A stretch of 64,000 nucleotides of DNA from Propioniciclava soli. Lineage in GTDB: Bacteria > Actinomycetota > Actinomycetes > Propionibacteriales > Propionibacteriaceae. Below, piece after piece: positions 16,690 to 25,179 of this stretch (position 1 is the first letter of the stretch; every line of letters begins with the position of its first letter). The stretch covers positions 62,001-126,000 of the forward strand of contig NZ_JACYOT010000006.1 of assembly GCF_014858005.1 (NCBI RefSeq). Direction: 5' to 3'. The notes beneath the pieces were generated by a model. The model searched no databases, was not told the DNA's origin, and was given only the letters and a program-made list of their open reading frames with translations. Both the position numbers and the translations under genes were made by a program.

Positions 16690-18777
16690 CTAGTGGGTGC
16701 TGGCCAGCACGGCACTGGGTTGTTCCGCAGACCTGGCATTGCTCAAAGCGGCCGGTCGTTGGGCGGCGCGGATGCCGTTGAGGATCACCACGACCTCGGC
16801 CACCTCGTGGACCAGGACAATCCCAGCCAGTCCGACGATGCCGAACAGCGCCAGCGGGAACAACAGCACGATGATCGCCAGCGCGAGGCCAATGTTCACC
16901 GTCATGATCCGCCGTCCCCGGCGCGCGTGAGCCAGCGCGGCGGGTATGAGCCGCAGGTCGTGACCGGTGAACGCCACGTCCGCTGAGTCGATCGCGGCGG
17001 CTGCTCCTTTGGCGCCCATGGCGATGCCCACCGTCGCGGTCGCTAGCGCTGGGGCGTCATTGATGCCGTCGCCCACCATCGCCGTGGGGCTGCCACCGGT
17101 AAGTTCCCTGATGGCCAGGGCCTTGTCGGCCGGAAGTTGCTCGGCCCTCACGTTGGTGATCCCGGCCTGCCGGGCCAGCGCGTTCGCGGTGCTGGCGTTG
17201 TCGCCGGTCAGCATGATCGTGTCAATGCCCTGGGCGCGCAGCAGACGTACCGTTTCTGCGGACTCAGGTCGCAGTTCGTCACGAATGCCGATCAGCCCGG
17301 CTATCTGACCGTCGGCTTCGACCACGACGACCGTCATGCCCTCGCCCGCCATTGCATCAGCATCTGGCGAAAGCCCTGCGGGGTCGATCCATCGAACGTT
17401 ACCGACCCTGACCCGGGCATCTCCGACCTGACCGGTGATGCCGCAGCCGGCTTCTTCGACCACCCCGGATGCCGCGGGCGCGCCCGATACGGTCGCGGCG
17501 ATCGCCGCCGCCAACGGGTGGGCGCTGGATGCCTCCAAAGCCCCAGCCAGCGACAACAAGTCCCCCCGCGAGATGCCAGGCGAGGTTCGTACGTCCACCA
17601 CCGCGGGGTCGTTCCGGGTCAGGGTGCCGGTCTTGTCCAGCGCGATCGTGCGAATGGTCCCCAATTGTTCGAACGCTTCGCCCGACTTGATCACGACACC
17701 GAACTTCGACGCCGCGCCGATTGCGCTGATCACGGTCACCGGCACCGCGATGGCTAAAGCGCACGGTGACGCCGCGACCAGCACCACCAGAGCTCGTTCG
17801 GTCCAGGTCCATGGATCACCGACGATGAACCCGAAGACAACCACCAGGACCGCCACGACCAGCACCACGGGCACCAGCGGGCGGGCGATCCGATCCGACA
17901 AACGCGCCCGTTCCCCCTTGCGGGCGTGGGCCTGCTCGACCAGCGCCACGATCTGAGTCAGCGAGTTATCCCGGCCATCCGCGGTGGCCTCGACCTGCAG
18001 GGTCGCCGAGCCGTTCACCGACCCCGCCGGCACCTCATCGCCCGGACCCACCTCCACCGGGATCGACTCTCCAGTCACTGCCGATGTGTCGATGCTCGAT
18101 CGGCCCATCACCACGACCCCATCGGTCGCAACCCGCTCACCAGCGCCGACCACCAGGATGTCCAGCACCTGCACCTCCGCGGCCGGGACCGTCACGTCTC
18201 CGCCCAGCCGCGAGATACGAACGGTCTGCGGAATCAGCGCCAGCAGCCCCCGCAGACCGTCCTTCGCACGATCCATCGCCCGGTCCTCAAGAGCCTCGGC
18301 CAACGAGAACAAGAAGGCCAGCGCAGCCGCCTCCCCGACATGTCCCAGAAGAACCGCCCCGACCGCCGCGATCGTCATGAGCAGGCCTACGCCGAGTCGG
18401 CCGCGAGCCAGCCGCCGGAGAGCGCCCGGCACGAAGGTGTAGGCCCCAGCCGCCAGGGCAACGGCCTGAAGCCCTCCAGCGGCCAGGTCGAGCCCGGCCC
18501 ATGCCAGACCATAACCGGCAAGCAGAAACACCCCAGAGACCAGCGACGGCAGCAAAGCGGGATCCCGCCACCACGGTGGCCGCACCCCCTCAGTGTCCTC
18601 GTCGCGCTCGCCGCGACCATTGGAAGCCGGCTCGCAGCACGCGCCGCCCGGTGTGTGCGCCGCAACTCTCAGGTCTCCGGCGGGTCCGGGTTGGTTTGTT
18701 CCAGGTTCCCGCAGCAGACTCATCGGCAAGGAGCCGTCCCCACGTGGAGCGTCCTCGCCGCAGCACTCCCTGCTCAC
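16690..18777 (-). CDS. P1B-type Cd2+/Pb2+/Zn2+ exporting ATPase, CmtA-like
   Basis: About 695 residues from GTG 18777, which overlaps the stop of the upstream cmtR-like gene (GTGA). Two vicinal Cys pairs (ECC at residues 4-6 and ACC near 44) form an N-terminal metal-binding extension instead of a CxxC ferredoxin-like domain. TGES, SPCALAIAVP, DKTGTLT and MVGDGINDAPA are all present, and the last helix has HEVAEVVVILNG. Coupling to a CmtR-type sensor points to cadmium or lead export. A longer frame to 18816 exists but would overlap the regulator. Confidence 0.9.
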   Translation of the reverse strand: MSRECCGEDAPRGDGSLPMSLLREPGTNQPGPAGDLRVAAHTPGGACCEPASNGRGERDEDTEGVRPPWWRDPALLPSLVSGVFLLAGYGLAWAGLDLAAGGLQAVALAAGAYTFVPGALRRLARGRLGVGLLMTIAAVGAVLLGHVGEAAALAFLFSLAEALEDRAMDRAKDGLRGLLALIPQTVRISRLGGDVTVPAAEVQVLDILVVGAGERVATDGVVVMGRSSIDTSAVTGESIPVEVGPGDEVPAGSVNGSATLQVEATADGRDNSLTQIVALVEQAHARKGERARLSDRIARPLVPVVLVVAVLVVVFGFIVGDPWTWTERALVVLVAASPCALAIAVPVTVISAIGAASKFGVVIKSGEAFEQLGTIRTIALDKTGTLTRNDPAVVDVRTSPGISRGDLLSLAGALEASSAHPLAAAIAATVSGAPAASGVVEEAGCGITGQVGDARVRVGNVRWIDPAGLSPDADAMAGEGMTVVVVEADGQIAGLIGIRDELRPESAETVRLLRAQGIDTIMLTGDNASTANALARQAGITNVRAEQLPADKALAIRELTGGSPTAMVGDGINDAPALATATVGIAMGAKGAAAAIDSADVAFTGHDLRLIPAALAHARRGRRIMTVNIGLALAIIVLLFPLALFGIVGLAGIVLVHEVAEVVVILNGIRAAQRPAALSNARSAEQPSAVLASTH

Positions 18778-19163
18778 CGGGCCTCTCCCGTCCTGCCAGC
18801 ACCCGGGCCACAGCACAACGGCACGTCACAGTCCTCATTCACACAGGACACGCCGTCGTCGTAGGCGACCACCGCCTCCACCAGCAACTCCAGCGCTCGC
18901 GTCAGATGCGGGTCAGCGATCTCGTACCGCGTCTGCCGGCCCTCGGGCGTTGCCACCACCAATCCGCAGCCGCGCAGGCAGGCCAGATGGTTCGACACAT
19001 TGGTGCGGGTCAGGCCCAGTGACTCCGACAACCGAACCGGGTACCCCGGCGCCTCCAGCAACTGGAGCAGAATCCGCGAACGGGTCGGATCGGCCATCGC
19101 CCGGCCCAACCGATTCATCACGTCCAACCGGGAAGCAAGAGTCAGCACACACTGACCATACAT
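18774..19163 (-). CDS. cmtR: CmtR-type ArsR/SmtB metal sensor (Cd/Pb responsive)
   Basis: 129 residues. The recognition helix carries the CmtR hallmark CLRGCGL (Cys62, Cys66), and a third Cys near the C-terminus (SCVNEDC, Cys107) matches the Cys102 ligand of Mycobacterium tuberculosis CmtR. The DNA-binding helix is LTRTNVSNHL. The tail has extra Cys residues (LCC). It is the first gene of an operon with the ATPase, so metal binding should derepress its own export pump. AAGG lies about 10 bases before ATG 19163. Confidence 0.88.
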   Translation of the reverse strand: MYGQCVLTLASRLDVMNRLGRAMADPTRSRILLQLLEAPGYPVRLSESLGLTRTNVSNHLACLRGCGLVVATPEGRQTRYEIADPHLTRALELLVEAVVAYDDGVSCVNEDCDVPLCCGPGAGRTGEAR

Positions 19164-19274
19164 CGGATGCTGACCTTATGCGTGAGGATGGGTCACCCAG
19201 GCAGCCCGGTTTCTTTTGACGCCGCAACGTGGCTCACGCTGATCCCGGCGGTGAGTACGTGGATCGGTGTCGGG

Positions 19275-20054
19275 TCAGACCGGCAGTGCAAAACTGCTCG
19301 CCCACTGCCGTACACCGGCCATTGCGATGTCCCACCAGCCGGTGATCAGCAGCACCCCGATCACCATCATGGTCACCCCGCCGGTGACCTGAATGGCACG
19401 ATGGTGGCGGCGCACCCAGCCCAGCGTGCCGCCCAGCCGGTCGAAGGCCAGTCCAGCGACAATGAACGGCAGCCCGAGGCCGAGCGCGTAAGCGAAGGCA
19501 AGCACGGCGCCGCGCAGCGCAGTGCCCTCGTTCAGGGCCAACGTGAGCACGACCGATAGCGCCGGGCCGATACATGGCGTCCACCCCAGCCCGAACACGA
19601 TTCCCAGCAGCGGCGACGCCGCCACGCCGGCTCGGGGGAGCACTTGCAGCCGCCACGTCCCGCGACCCCACGGCAGCCAGTCGGTGAACACTAATCCCAG
19701 GGCGATGCTCAACACGCCGGCAGCCACCATCAATGGCCGCTGCCACGCGAAGAGCGCGGCACCCACCGAACCCATCAGCGCTCCGGTGGCGACGAACACC
19801 GCCGCGAAACCGCCCACGAACCCCAGCGTCCCGAGCAGTACGCGACCCCGCCCGGCCACCCCTTTCGCGCTCTGGCCGGTAGTGATGTCCGCAGCCCCCA
19901 TCCCGGTGGCGTACGACAGGTAGCCAGGCAGCAGCGGCAGCACGCACGGTGAGAAGAACGACACCAGCCCGGCGAGGAGCGCGATCGGCAAACCCAATGC
20001 GACCGAGCCGCCCACAGCCTGGCGGATCCAGTCGCCCAACTCCAGCGGGATCAC
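19275..20054 (-). CDS. ccdA: CcdA-type thiol/disulfide-shuttling membrane protein
   Basis: 259 residues with six membrane helices. The paired Cys motifs sit in SFFSPCVLPLLPGYLSY (helix 1) and GWTPCIGPALSV (helix 4), as in DsbD-beta/CcdA proteins. They move electrons from cytoplasmic thioredoxin to an exported thioredoxin-like partner. The partner is the TlpA-like lipoprotein encoded upstream, with a four-base overlap (ATGA). An additional TM pair near the C-terminus contains MMVIGVLLITGWW. Confidence 0.92.
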   Translation of the reverse strand: MIPLELGDWIRQAVGGSVALGLPIALLAGLVSFFSPCVLPLLPGYLSYATGMGAADITTGQSAKGVAGRGRVLLGTLGFVGGFAAVFVATGALMGSVGAALFAWQRPLMVAAGVLSIALGLVFTDWLPWGRGTWRLQVLPRAGVAASPLLGIVFGLGWTPCIGPALSVVLTLALNEGTALRGAVLAFAYALGLGLPFIVAGLAFDRLGGTLGWVRRHHRAIQVTGGVTMMVIGVLLITGWWDIAMAGVRQWASSFALPV

Positions 20055-20650
20055 TTGCCCGCTGCCACGTCTTGGATCAGACCCACCAGGGTCGATTCTG
20101 TGGTCTCGCCGATGATCCGGGCAGCGACCCGGCCCTCCAGGTCGACCACGATCGTGCTTGGGATGGCGTTGGGCGGCAACTCGCCGGAGAAGTTCAGCAG
20201 AAGCGCACCCTCAGGGTCGAACAGGTTCACATAGGGAACCTCGAATGCCCGCACGAACGCACGGGGCGCGGCCTTGTCGAAGTCTCGGGTGTTCAACCCG
20301 ACGAAGACTGCCTGGTCGGCAAGCTTCTGGCTGGCGGCCACGAGCGCGGGCGCCTCGGAGCGGCATGGCGCGCACCAGGAACCCCACACGTTGTAGACGA
20401 TCACCTTCCCGGAGACGTCAGCACTCGTCCACCGCTCGTCATCCAGCGTGACGCCCTCGATCACGGGCGCCTGCGGACGCTCATCGGCAGGCAGCACCGC
20501 CAGGCTGCCATCACCCGACACGAACCCTCCAGTGTTGGCTTGTGCCGACCCGCAACCCGCGAGCAGAACACCCGACGCGATCGCAACGGCCGCGCTCCAG
20601 AGCCGGCGCCTGACCGTGTGCGGAAGGCTCCCAATGTGCGACCGTTGCAC
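20051..20650 (-). CDS. TlpA/ResA-like thioredoxin lipoprotein
   Basis: 199 residues. A signal sequence with lipobox LLAGC (Cys33) is followed by a thioredoxin fold with the active site WCAPC (92-96), the TlpA insert and a cis-Pro loop (IPSTIVVD). It reduces disulfides outside the membrane, fed by CcdA, whose gene overlaps it. In this island it may keep exported metal-site thiols reduced. No cytochrome c genes are seen nearby, so a dedicated cytochrome role is less likely. Confidence 0.9.
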   Translation of the reverse strand: MQRSHIGSLPHTVRRRLWSAAVAIASGVLLAGCGSAQANTGGFVSGDGSLAVLPADERPQAPVIEGVTLDDERWTSADVSGKVIVYNVWGSWCAPCRSEAPALVAASQKLADQAVFVGLNTRDFDKAAPRAFVRAFEVPYVNLFDPEGALLLNFSGELPPNAIPSTIVVDLEGRVAARIIGETTESTLVGLIQDVAAGK

Positions 20651-20894
20651 TGATCCAACCTCTCAGAGTCACAGTTGCGGTCCCGACCACTGCCAGGGAC
20701 CGTCCCTGGCCCACAAGACTGCCACAGCCGAAAAGGGCCCCCGGCAAGCAGCTTCGTGGCCTGGTAGTCAAACCCCATCAGCCACGTGATCTCGCGTCAA
20801 CCCTCTATCGCTGCGAGTACTGCCGTCGTCGGACAGAGCGCAGCGGCACGCTTCGGCCAGTAAGCTAGACTCATCGACAACCCGAGGAGCGAGC
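20651..20894. promoter_or_regulatory. Divergent promoter region with hairpin
   Basis: No gene is seen between the TlpA-like and CPEH-type genes. The inverted repeat GCCAGGGA / TCCCTGGC (20692-20699 and 20703-20710) could be an operator or an RNA hairpin in the TlpA leader. AGTAAGCTAGACTC near 20860 resembles a -10 region for the plus-strand gene. Confidence 0.4.
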
Positions 20895-21374
20895 ATGAGA
20901 TCACAACGCGGCGGCGCCGCAGGCGCCGCCGTGTTGATGCTCATCGGTGCGAGCAACCTTGCTACCGGAGTGAGATCGGTGAACATCGCCGATACAGCCT
21001 GTATGCCGCAGGTGCCCCTGATCGCGCCGTTCGGCGTCCACCTCGATCTGTTGGTCGAGTCCGAGCTGTGCCCAGAGCACAGCTACCTGCCAGGGCTGAA
21101 CTTCGGACGCTTCGCACAGTCCTTCATTGTGCTCTCAGCAACCACCTTGATCGCCGGCCTGGTCGTTCTGCTGCTCGGGCTCGGCGTGGGACTCTACGCC
21201 CGCCAGGCAGCAAAGACGGCCCGCGACTGGTTCCGGACACGCCTAAGTGATGCCAGGCCGGCGACCCTTACCGTGCCTACCCACGTTGCCGTCACGGCCC
21301 TCGTGGTGGCCACCCCCGGACGTCGCCCCTATCACCCGCTTCAACGCCGAGGCCCACCCGCCCTGTCCTGCTGA
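20895..21374 (+). CDS. Two-helix membrane protein of unknown family, CPEHSYLPG type (copy 2)
   Basis: Exactly 159 residues, the same as copy 1 at 9121-9600, with the same order of parts. A signal anchor precedes an exported loop with CMPQVPLI, GVHLDL and CPEHSYLPGLNF. A second helix is followed by a tail ending RRGPPALSC. The ribosome binding site CGAGGAGCGAGC is nearly identical to that of copy 1. It lies between the CcdA/TlpA pair and the VKOR/DsbA pair. Overall identity is moderate, so the two are old paralogs rather than a recent duplication. Function is unknown. Confidence 0.72.
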   Translation: MRSQRGGAAGAAVLMLIGASNLATGVRSVNIADTACMPQVPLIAPFGVHLDLLVESELCPEHSYLPGLNFGRFAQSFIVLSATTLIAGLVVLLLGLGVGLYARQAAKTARDWFRTRLSDARPATLTVPTHVAVTALVVATPGRRPYHPLQRRGPPALSC

Positions 21375-21455
21375 TCGACTCAACTCGCACCCGTGCGCAG
21401 ACGAGCGCCCTTTCGGTGAACGCCGAGGTCCTGGTGCTCGGCGCGGCGCTGCGGT

Positions 21456-22118
21456 GTGTCCGAACGACGACAGACAGGTCCAACCACCTTGACCACATCA
21501 GACGACCTTTTGGAGCGCATCCACCGTTTCAGACAGACCGACAGGTGGATCTTCTCCACCATGCTCTTCTCGGCCTGCCTCAGCCTGTACGCCTCCTTCG
21601 TCCTGTCAACCGACGCCGTCCGGCTAGCGGCCAACCCCAAAGTCGGACTCCCATGCAACCTCAACGAGGTCATCAACTGCAGCGCAGTCGCCAGATCCTG
21701 GCAGGCCGGACTGTTCGGATTCCCGAACGCGTTCCTCGGCCTGATGGCCGAGCCCGTAGTCATCACCATCGCGGTCGCCAGCCTCGCCGGCGTCAGGTTT
21801 CCGCGAGGCTTCATGCTCGCCGCCCAGATCGTCTATGGCCTGGGCTTCGTGTTCGCCTACTGGCTGTTCTTTGAGTCCACTTTTGTCATCGGGGCGCTGT
21901 GCCCCTGGTGCCTGTTGGTGACTGTGTCCACCACCTTGGTGTTCGCATCACTCACCCACGTCAACCTGCGCGACAACAACCTGTTCCTCCCAACGAGCCT
22001 GCACAAGACCTTGACCAAAGGGCTTCGCCTGGGAGTCGACAACCTGCTCGTCGTGCTCTGGCTCGGAGCGATCACCACCTTGGTGCTCGCCAAATACGGT
22101 CCAGCCCTCTTCGGGTAA
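21456..22118 (+). CDS. VKOR-family thiol oxidase (vitamin K epoxide reductase-like)
   Basis: About 220 residues with four or five membrane helices. The loop Cys pair is in GLPCNLNEVINCSA (Cys67, Cys75) and the active-site pair is CPWC (149-152), the standard VKOR layout. It reoxidises DsbA-like proteins by passing electrons to quinones. The DsbA-like gene follows 86 bases downstream, completing an oxidative folding pair. Start GTG 21456 is uncertain: TTG near 21490 would shorten the soluble N-terminus. Confidence 0.9.
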   Translation: MSERRQTGPTTLTTSDDLLERIHRFRQTDRWIFSTMLFSACLSLYASFVLSTDAVRLAANPKVGLPCNLNEVINCSAVARSWQAGLFGFPNAFLGLMAEPVVITIAVASLAGVRFPRGFMLAAQIVYGLGFVFAYWLFFESTFVIGALCPWCLLVTVSTTLVFASLTHVNLRDNNLFLPTSLHKTLTKGLRLGVDNLLVVLWLGAITTLVLAKYGPALFG

Positions 22119-22204
22119 GGACCCCAACCAAACGACCTGCCCACACACCGCGTCGCCGCCAGTCAGCACGCGTCCTACCCACATCTTCCGGCAAGGAGCC
22201 CTAC

Positions 22205-22933
22205 ATGCCCAGCAATCAGAAGCCCAAGAAGCCAATCGTCGACGAACGCCCCGAACCAGGGGAACGTGGCGCCCGAAGAACCATCATCTTGATCTGCGCG
22301 GTGCTGGTGATCTCGGTGGTCATCTTCGGCATCATCCAAGCCAGTCGCCAGCCCGCCGCCGTCGTCGAGCCGTCCACACCCGTCCCCACCGAAACCTCCG
22401 GCGCGCTCGTGGTACGCGAAGACTCCCGCCGACTCAACGACGTGCCAGATGCCACTGTGACCTTCGTAGAGTTCCTGGACTTCGAGTGCGAGGCCTGCGC
22501 CGCGGTCTTCCCGGCGATCGAGCAACTCCGGCAGACCTACGGCGATCGAGTGTCCTTTGTCATCCGGTACTTCCCGCTACCCAGCCACTTCAACAGCGAA
22601 CGCGCGGCCAGAGCGGTCGAAGCCGCCGCTCAGCAAGGAGAACTTGAAGCGATGTACACCAAGATGTACCAGACCCAGACCGAGTGGGGTGAACAGCAGA
22701 TACCCAAAGACGACCTGTTCCGCCAGTACGCCCAAGAACTCGGCCTCGACCTTGAGCAATGGGACGCCGCGTACAACTCTGAGGCCACGCTCCAGTTCAT
22801 CCGCAACGACTTCAACGACGGTGTGGCCCTGGGCGTGACTGGTACGCCAACCTTCTTCCTCAATGGAGAGTTGATCAGTCCTGAGACCCTTGATGACCTC
22901 ACCACCATGCTCGACCAGGCGCTCGCTGAGTAG
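22205..22933 (+). CDS. DsbA-like exported thiol-disulfide oxidoreductase
   Basis: 242 residues. One N-terminal membrane anchor (about 25-45), a Pro/Thr-rich linker, then a DsbA fold with active site CEAC (95-98) in FLDFECEACA and the cis-Pro loop GVTGTPTFFLNG. It introduces disulfides into exported proteins and is recycled by the VKOR protein encoded upstream. AAGGAG precedes ATG 22205. Together with CcdA/TlpA, the element carries both an oxidising and a reducing extracytoplasmic thiol pathway. Confidence 0.92.
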   Translation: MPSNQKPKKPIVDERPEPGERGARRTIILICAVLVISVVIFGIIQASRQPAAVVEPSTPVPTETSGALVVREDSRRLNDVPDATVTFVEFLDFECEACAAVFPAIEQLRQTYGDRVSFVIRYFPLPSHFNSERAARAVEAAAQQGELEAMYTKMYQTQTEWGEQQIPKDDLFRQYAQELGLDLEQWDAAYNSEATLQFIRNDFNDGVALGVTGTPTFFLNGELISPETLDDLTTMLDQALAE

Positions 22934-22959
22934 ACCGCTGCGGGTGCGGTACTGCCTAC

Positions 22960-23883
22960 ATGTCTGAGCCACTGCGGGTCGGCAGCGACTACTGGCCGGT
23001 TTGGGCATGCACGTACGCCGGCTCTCGCCCCATCGGCCCCGCGGCTCTCGATTGTGTCAGAGTCATCGTGATCCGTAGTGGTAGCGCACTCCTCGTTGGC
23101 GAGTTGGGGCAAAGGCTTGTGAAGACGGGGGATGTGGTCCTCCTTGCAGCAAACGTCCTGTGCGGAAGCGAGCCTGAGGGCCACATCACCTTGACCACGA
23201 TCCATGCGGATACGGACTATGTGATCGATCAGGTCTACTGGCAGCACGCTGGGCTTGTGCGGGATCGGCTTGATGCTCAGGACTTCGCGGCGACCATCTA
23301 CGCCGAGCCAGCGCAGGTTCTCAGCCTCGGTGAAAGGCAGGCCGAGGCACTCACAATTTGGCTCGACGAGATGGTCGCGCTGAGCGCCGAGCGGCCCGTT
23401 GCTCGCTACTTCTTCCGGATGCAGGCCCTGTGGTTTTCCATAGCACACGTCATTGCCCCGTTCATCAAGGCGTCCCCGGTGCGGATATCAGCCGCCCGGC
23501 CGAGTCATGTCCGGCCAACCTTGCCGAGGGAACGACGGTTCGCTCCCATCAGGGAGGAGGCCCGCAGAGTTGCTGAGCTGTTGCGGACATCACCCGAGCG
23601 GCGATGGACTCTCGCTGCTTTGGCCATGGAAGTACACCTGTCGGCTGCTCAGCTAGGCAGGGTGTTCGTCGACGCCTTTGGCAAGACACCGCTCGCGTTC
23701 CTAACGATGGTGCGAGCCGAACGCTTGGCAAGGTACCTGCGCGAGACGGACCTCACTGTCACCGAGGCAATGTGGCGGGTCGGATGGCGCAGCCGAAGTC
23801 ACGGCACGGAACTGTTCCGTCAGTACGTCGGACTGACGCCGGGTGCCTACCGACGACGCCAAGGGTCGTGTGGGCGCAACTGA
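22960..23883 (+). CDS. AraC-family transcriptional regulator
   Basis: 307 residues. The N-terminal sensor half (about 1-180) is poorly conserved and fits the cupin-type AraC ligand domain. The C-terminal double helix-turn-helix (about 205-300) has LAALAMEVHLSAAQLGRVF and the signature VGWRSRSHGTELFRQYVGLTPGAYRR. It lies 26 bases after the DsbA-like gene, so it could control the thiol or metal cargo. A target and an inducer are not evident. Confidence 0.88.
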   Translation: MSEPLRVGSDYWPVWACTYAGSRPIGPAALDCVRVIVIRSGSALLVGELGQRLVKTGDVVLLAANVLCGSEPEGHITLTTIHADTDYVIDQVYWQHAGLVRDRLDAQDFAATIYAEPAQVLSLGERQAEALTIWLDEMVALSAERPVARYFFRMQALWFSIAHVIAPFIKASPVRISAARPSHVRPTLPRERRFAPIREEARRVAELLRTSPERRWTLAALAMEVHLSAAQLGRVFVDAFGKTPLAFLTMVRAERLARYLRETDLTVTEAMWRVGWRSRSHGTELFRQYVGLTPGAYRRRQGSCGRN

Positions 23884-24102
23884 TGTACCCGATCTCGTCG
23901 TGTTCAGTGCCCGATTTCGGGACGTCTGTCTTCCCTGGGCCTCTCATAGCCGGTCGGTGATGTAGTCCGGTAGGGACTCGTCAGGTTCGTGTTGTCGCCT
24001 GGCGGTCTTGGTCGCACCCCTGGCCCGCCGTGCTTCTTGATGTTCCTGGCGTACCTCACGGTCACCGACGATCGGGTGATCTCGGCGGAGGGAAGGTCCA
24101 GG

Positions 24103-25179
24103 ATGACTGCGATGGAGGAAGCACGGGCCAAGCGGGACGCGAAGCTCGATGAGCTGCACGAGAAGCTGACTGGCGCGGTGGAGACGCTGGTGTCCGGCGC
24201 TGACTGGGCGCGAGCGTTGGAGTTCGCGGCTCGGTTCCGGTCGCGCTCGTTCGGGAACACTTTGCTGATCTGGGCACAGCACCAGGCTGCGTTCGACGCC
24301 GGACGGGTGCCCGTGCCAGTGCCAACGTATGTAGCCGGGTACCGGCAGTGGCAACAGCTTGGCCGTCAGGTGCAGAAGGGCCAGCCGGGCTACATGATCT
24401 TCGCCCCGGTCACCGGCCGCTTCGCCTCATCTAGCCCTGCCGATCCGTCATCGTGGCGCAGGTTGGGGCCACGGGAGAAGCACAAGGTCAACGAGGTAGT
24501 GCGCACGAAGATGGTGGGCGCTCGGCCCGCTTATGTGTGGGATGTGACGCAGACCGAGGGCGATCCGATCCCCGAGACGCCGGCGCCGAAGCTGCTGGAT
24601 GGCGAACCCCCGCGAGGATTGTGGGAGGGCCTGGCCATGCAGGTCGAAGCGTTGGGGTTCGAGGTGCTGCGGGTGCCGGATGCCGGGCGGATCGGCGGCG
24701 CGGATGGCCTGACCGACTATGTGGCTCGGCAGGTGTCGGTGCGCACCGATGTGACGGAGGTCAATCAGGTTGCCACGTTGGCGCACGAGTTGGCGCATGT
24801 CCTGATGCACGACCCCAAGGACGAGGAGGCCCGCCAGCACCGCGGCATCCGGGAGGTGGAGGCCGAGTCGGTCGCGCTGATGATCGGTGCCGCGCACGGC
24901 CTGGACACCAGTGGCTACACGATCCCGTATGTGGCGGGGTGGGCGTCGTCGGTCAAGGACACCGAACCTGCGGAGGTCGTCAAGGCGACCGGTGAGCGGG
25001 TGCGGAGGACGGCGCTGGGCATCCTCGACCAGCTGGACACGTTCCAGGTCGCCGATGGCACGCCGCCTGGTCTTGCGCGTGATGTTCCCACTGCGGAGCC
25101 GAAGGCGCTGCTTGTGCCGCCGCCGTCGGAGCATCGGCCGGCGGCGAGGGTGCCGGTGGTGGCGGGTCGGGGGTTGTGA
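24103..25179 (+). CDS. ArdC-like antirestriction protein with ImmA/IrrE-type metallopeptidase domain
   Basis: 358 residues from ATG 24103, with GGAGGGAAGG upstream. The N-terminal domain (about 10-125) matches the ArdC ssDNA-binding fold (SFGNTLLIWAQ, GYRQWQQLGRQVQKGQ). The C-terminal half is a Zn peptidase with HELAHVLMHD near residue 227 and a downstream Glu (EVEAESVA). Related proteins protect incoming DNA in a new host. It opens the transfer core and overlaps the prim-pol gene (TGATG), as an early-entry function would. Confidence 0.87.
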   Translation: MTAMEEARAKRDAKLDELHEKLTGAVETLVSGADWARALEFAARFRSRSFGNTLLIWAQHQAAFDAGRVPVPVPTYVAGYRQWQQLGRQVQKGQPGYMIFAPVTGRFASSSPADPSSWRRLGPREKHKVNEVVRTKMVGARPAYVWDVTQTEGDPIPETPAPKLLDGEPPRGLWEGLAMQVEALGFEVLRVPDAGRIGGADGLTDYVARQVSVRTDVTEVNQVATLAHELAHVLMHDPKDEEARQHRGIREVEAESVALMIGAAHGLDTSGYTIPYVAGWASSVKDTEPAEVVKATGERVRRTALGILDQLDTFQVADGTPPGLARDVPTAEPKALLVPPPSEHRPAARVPVVAGRGL

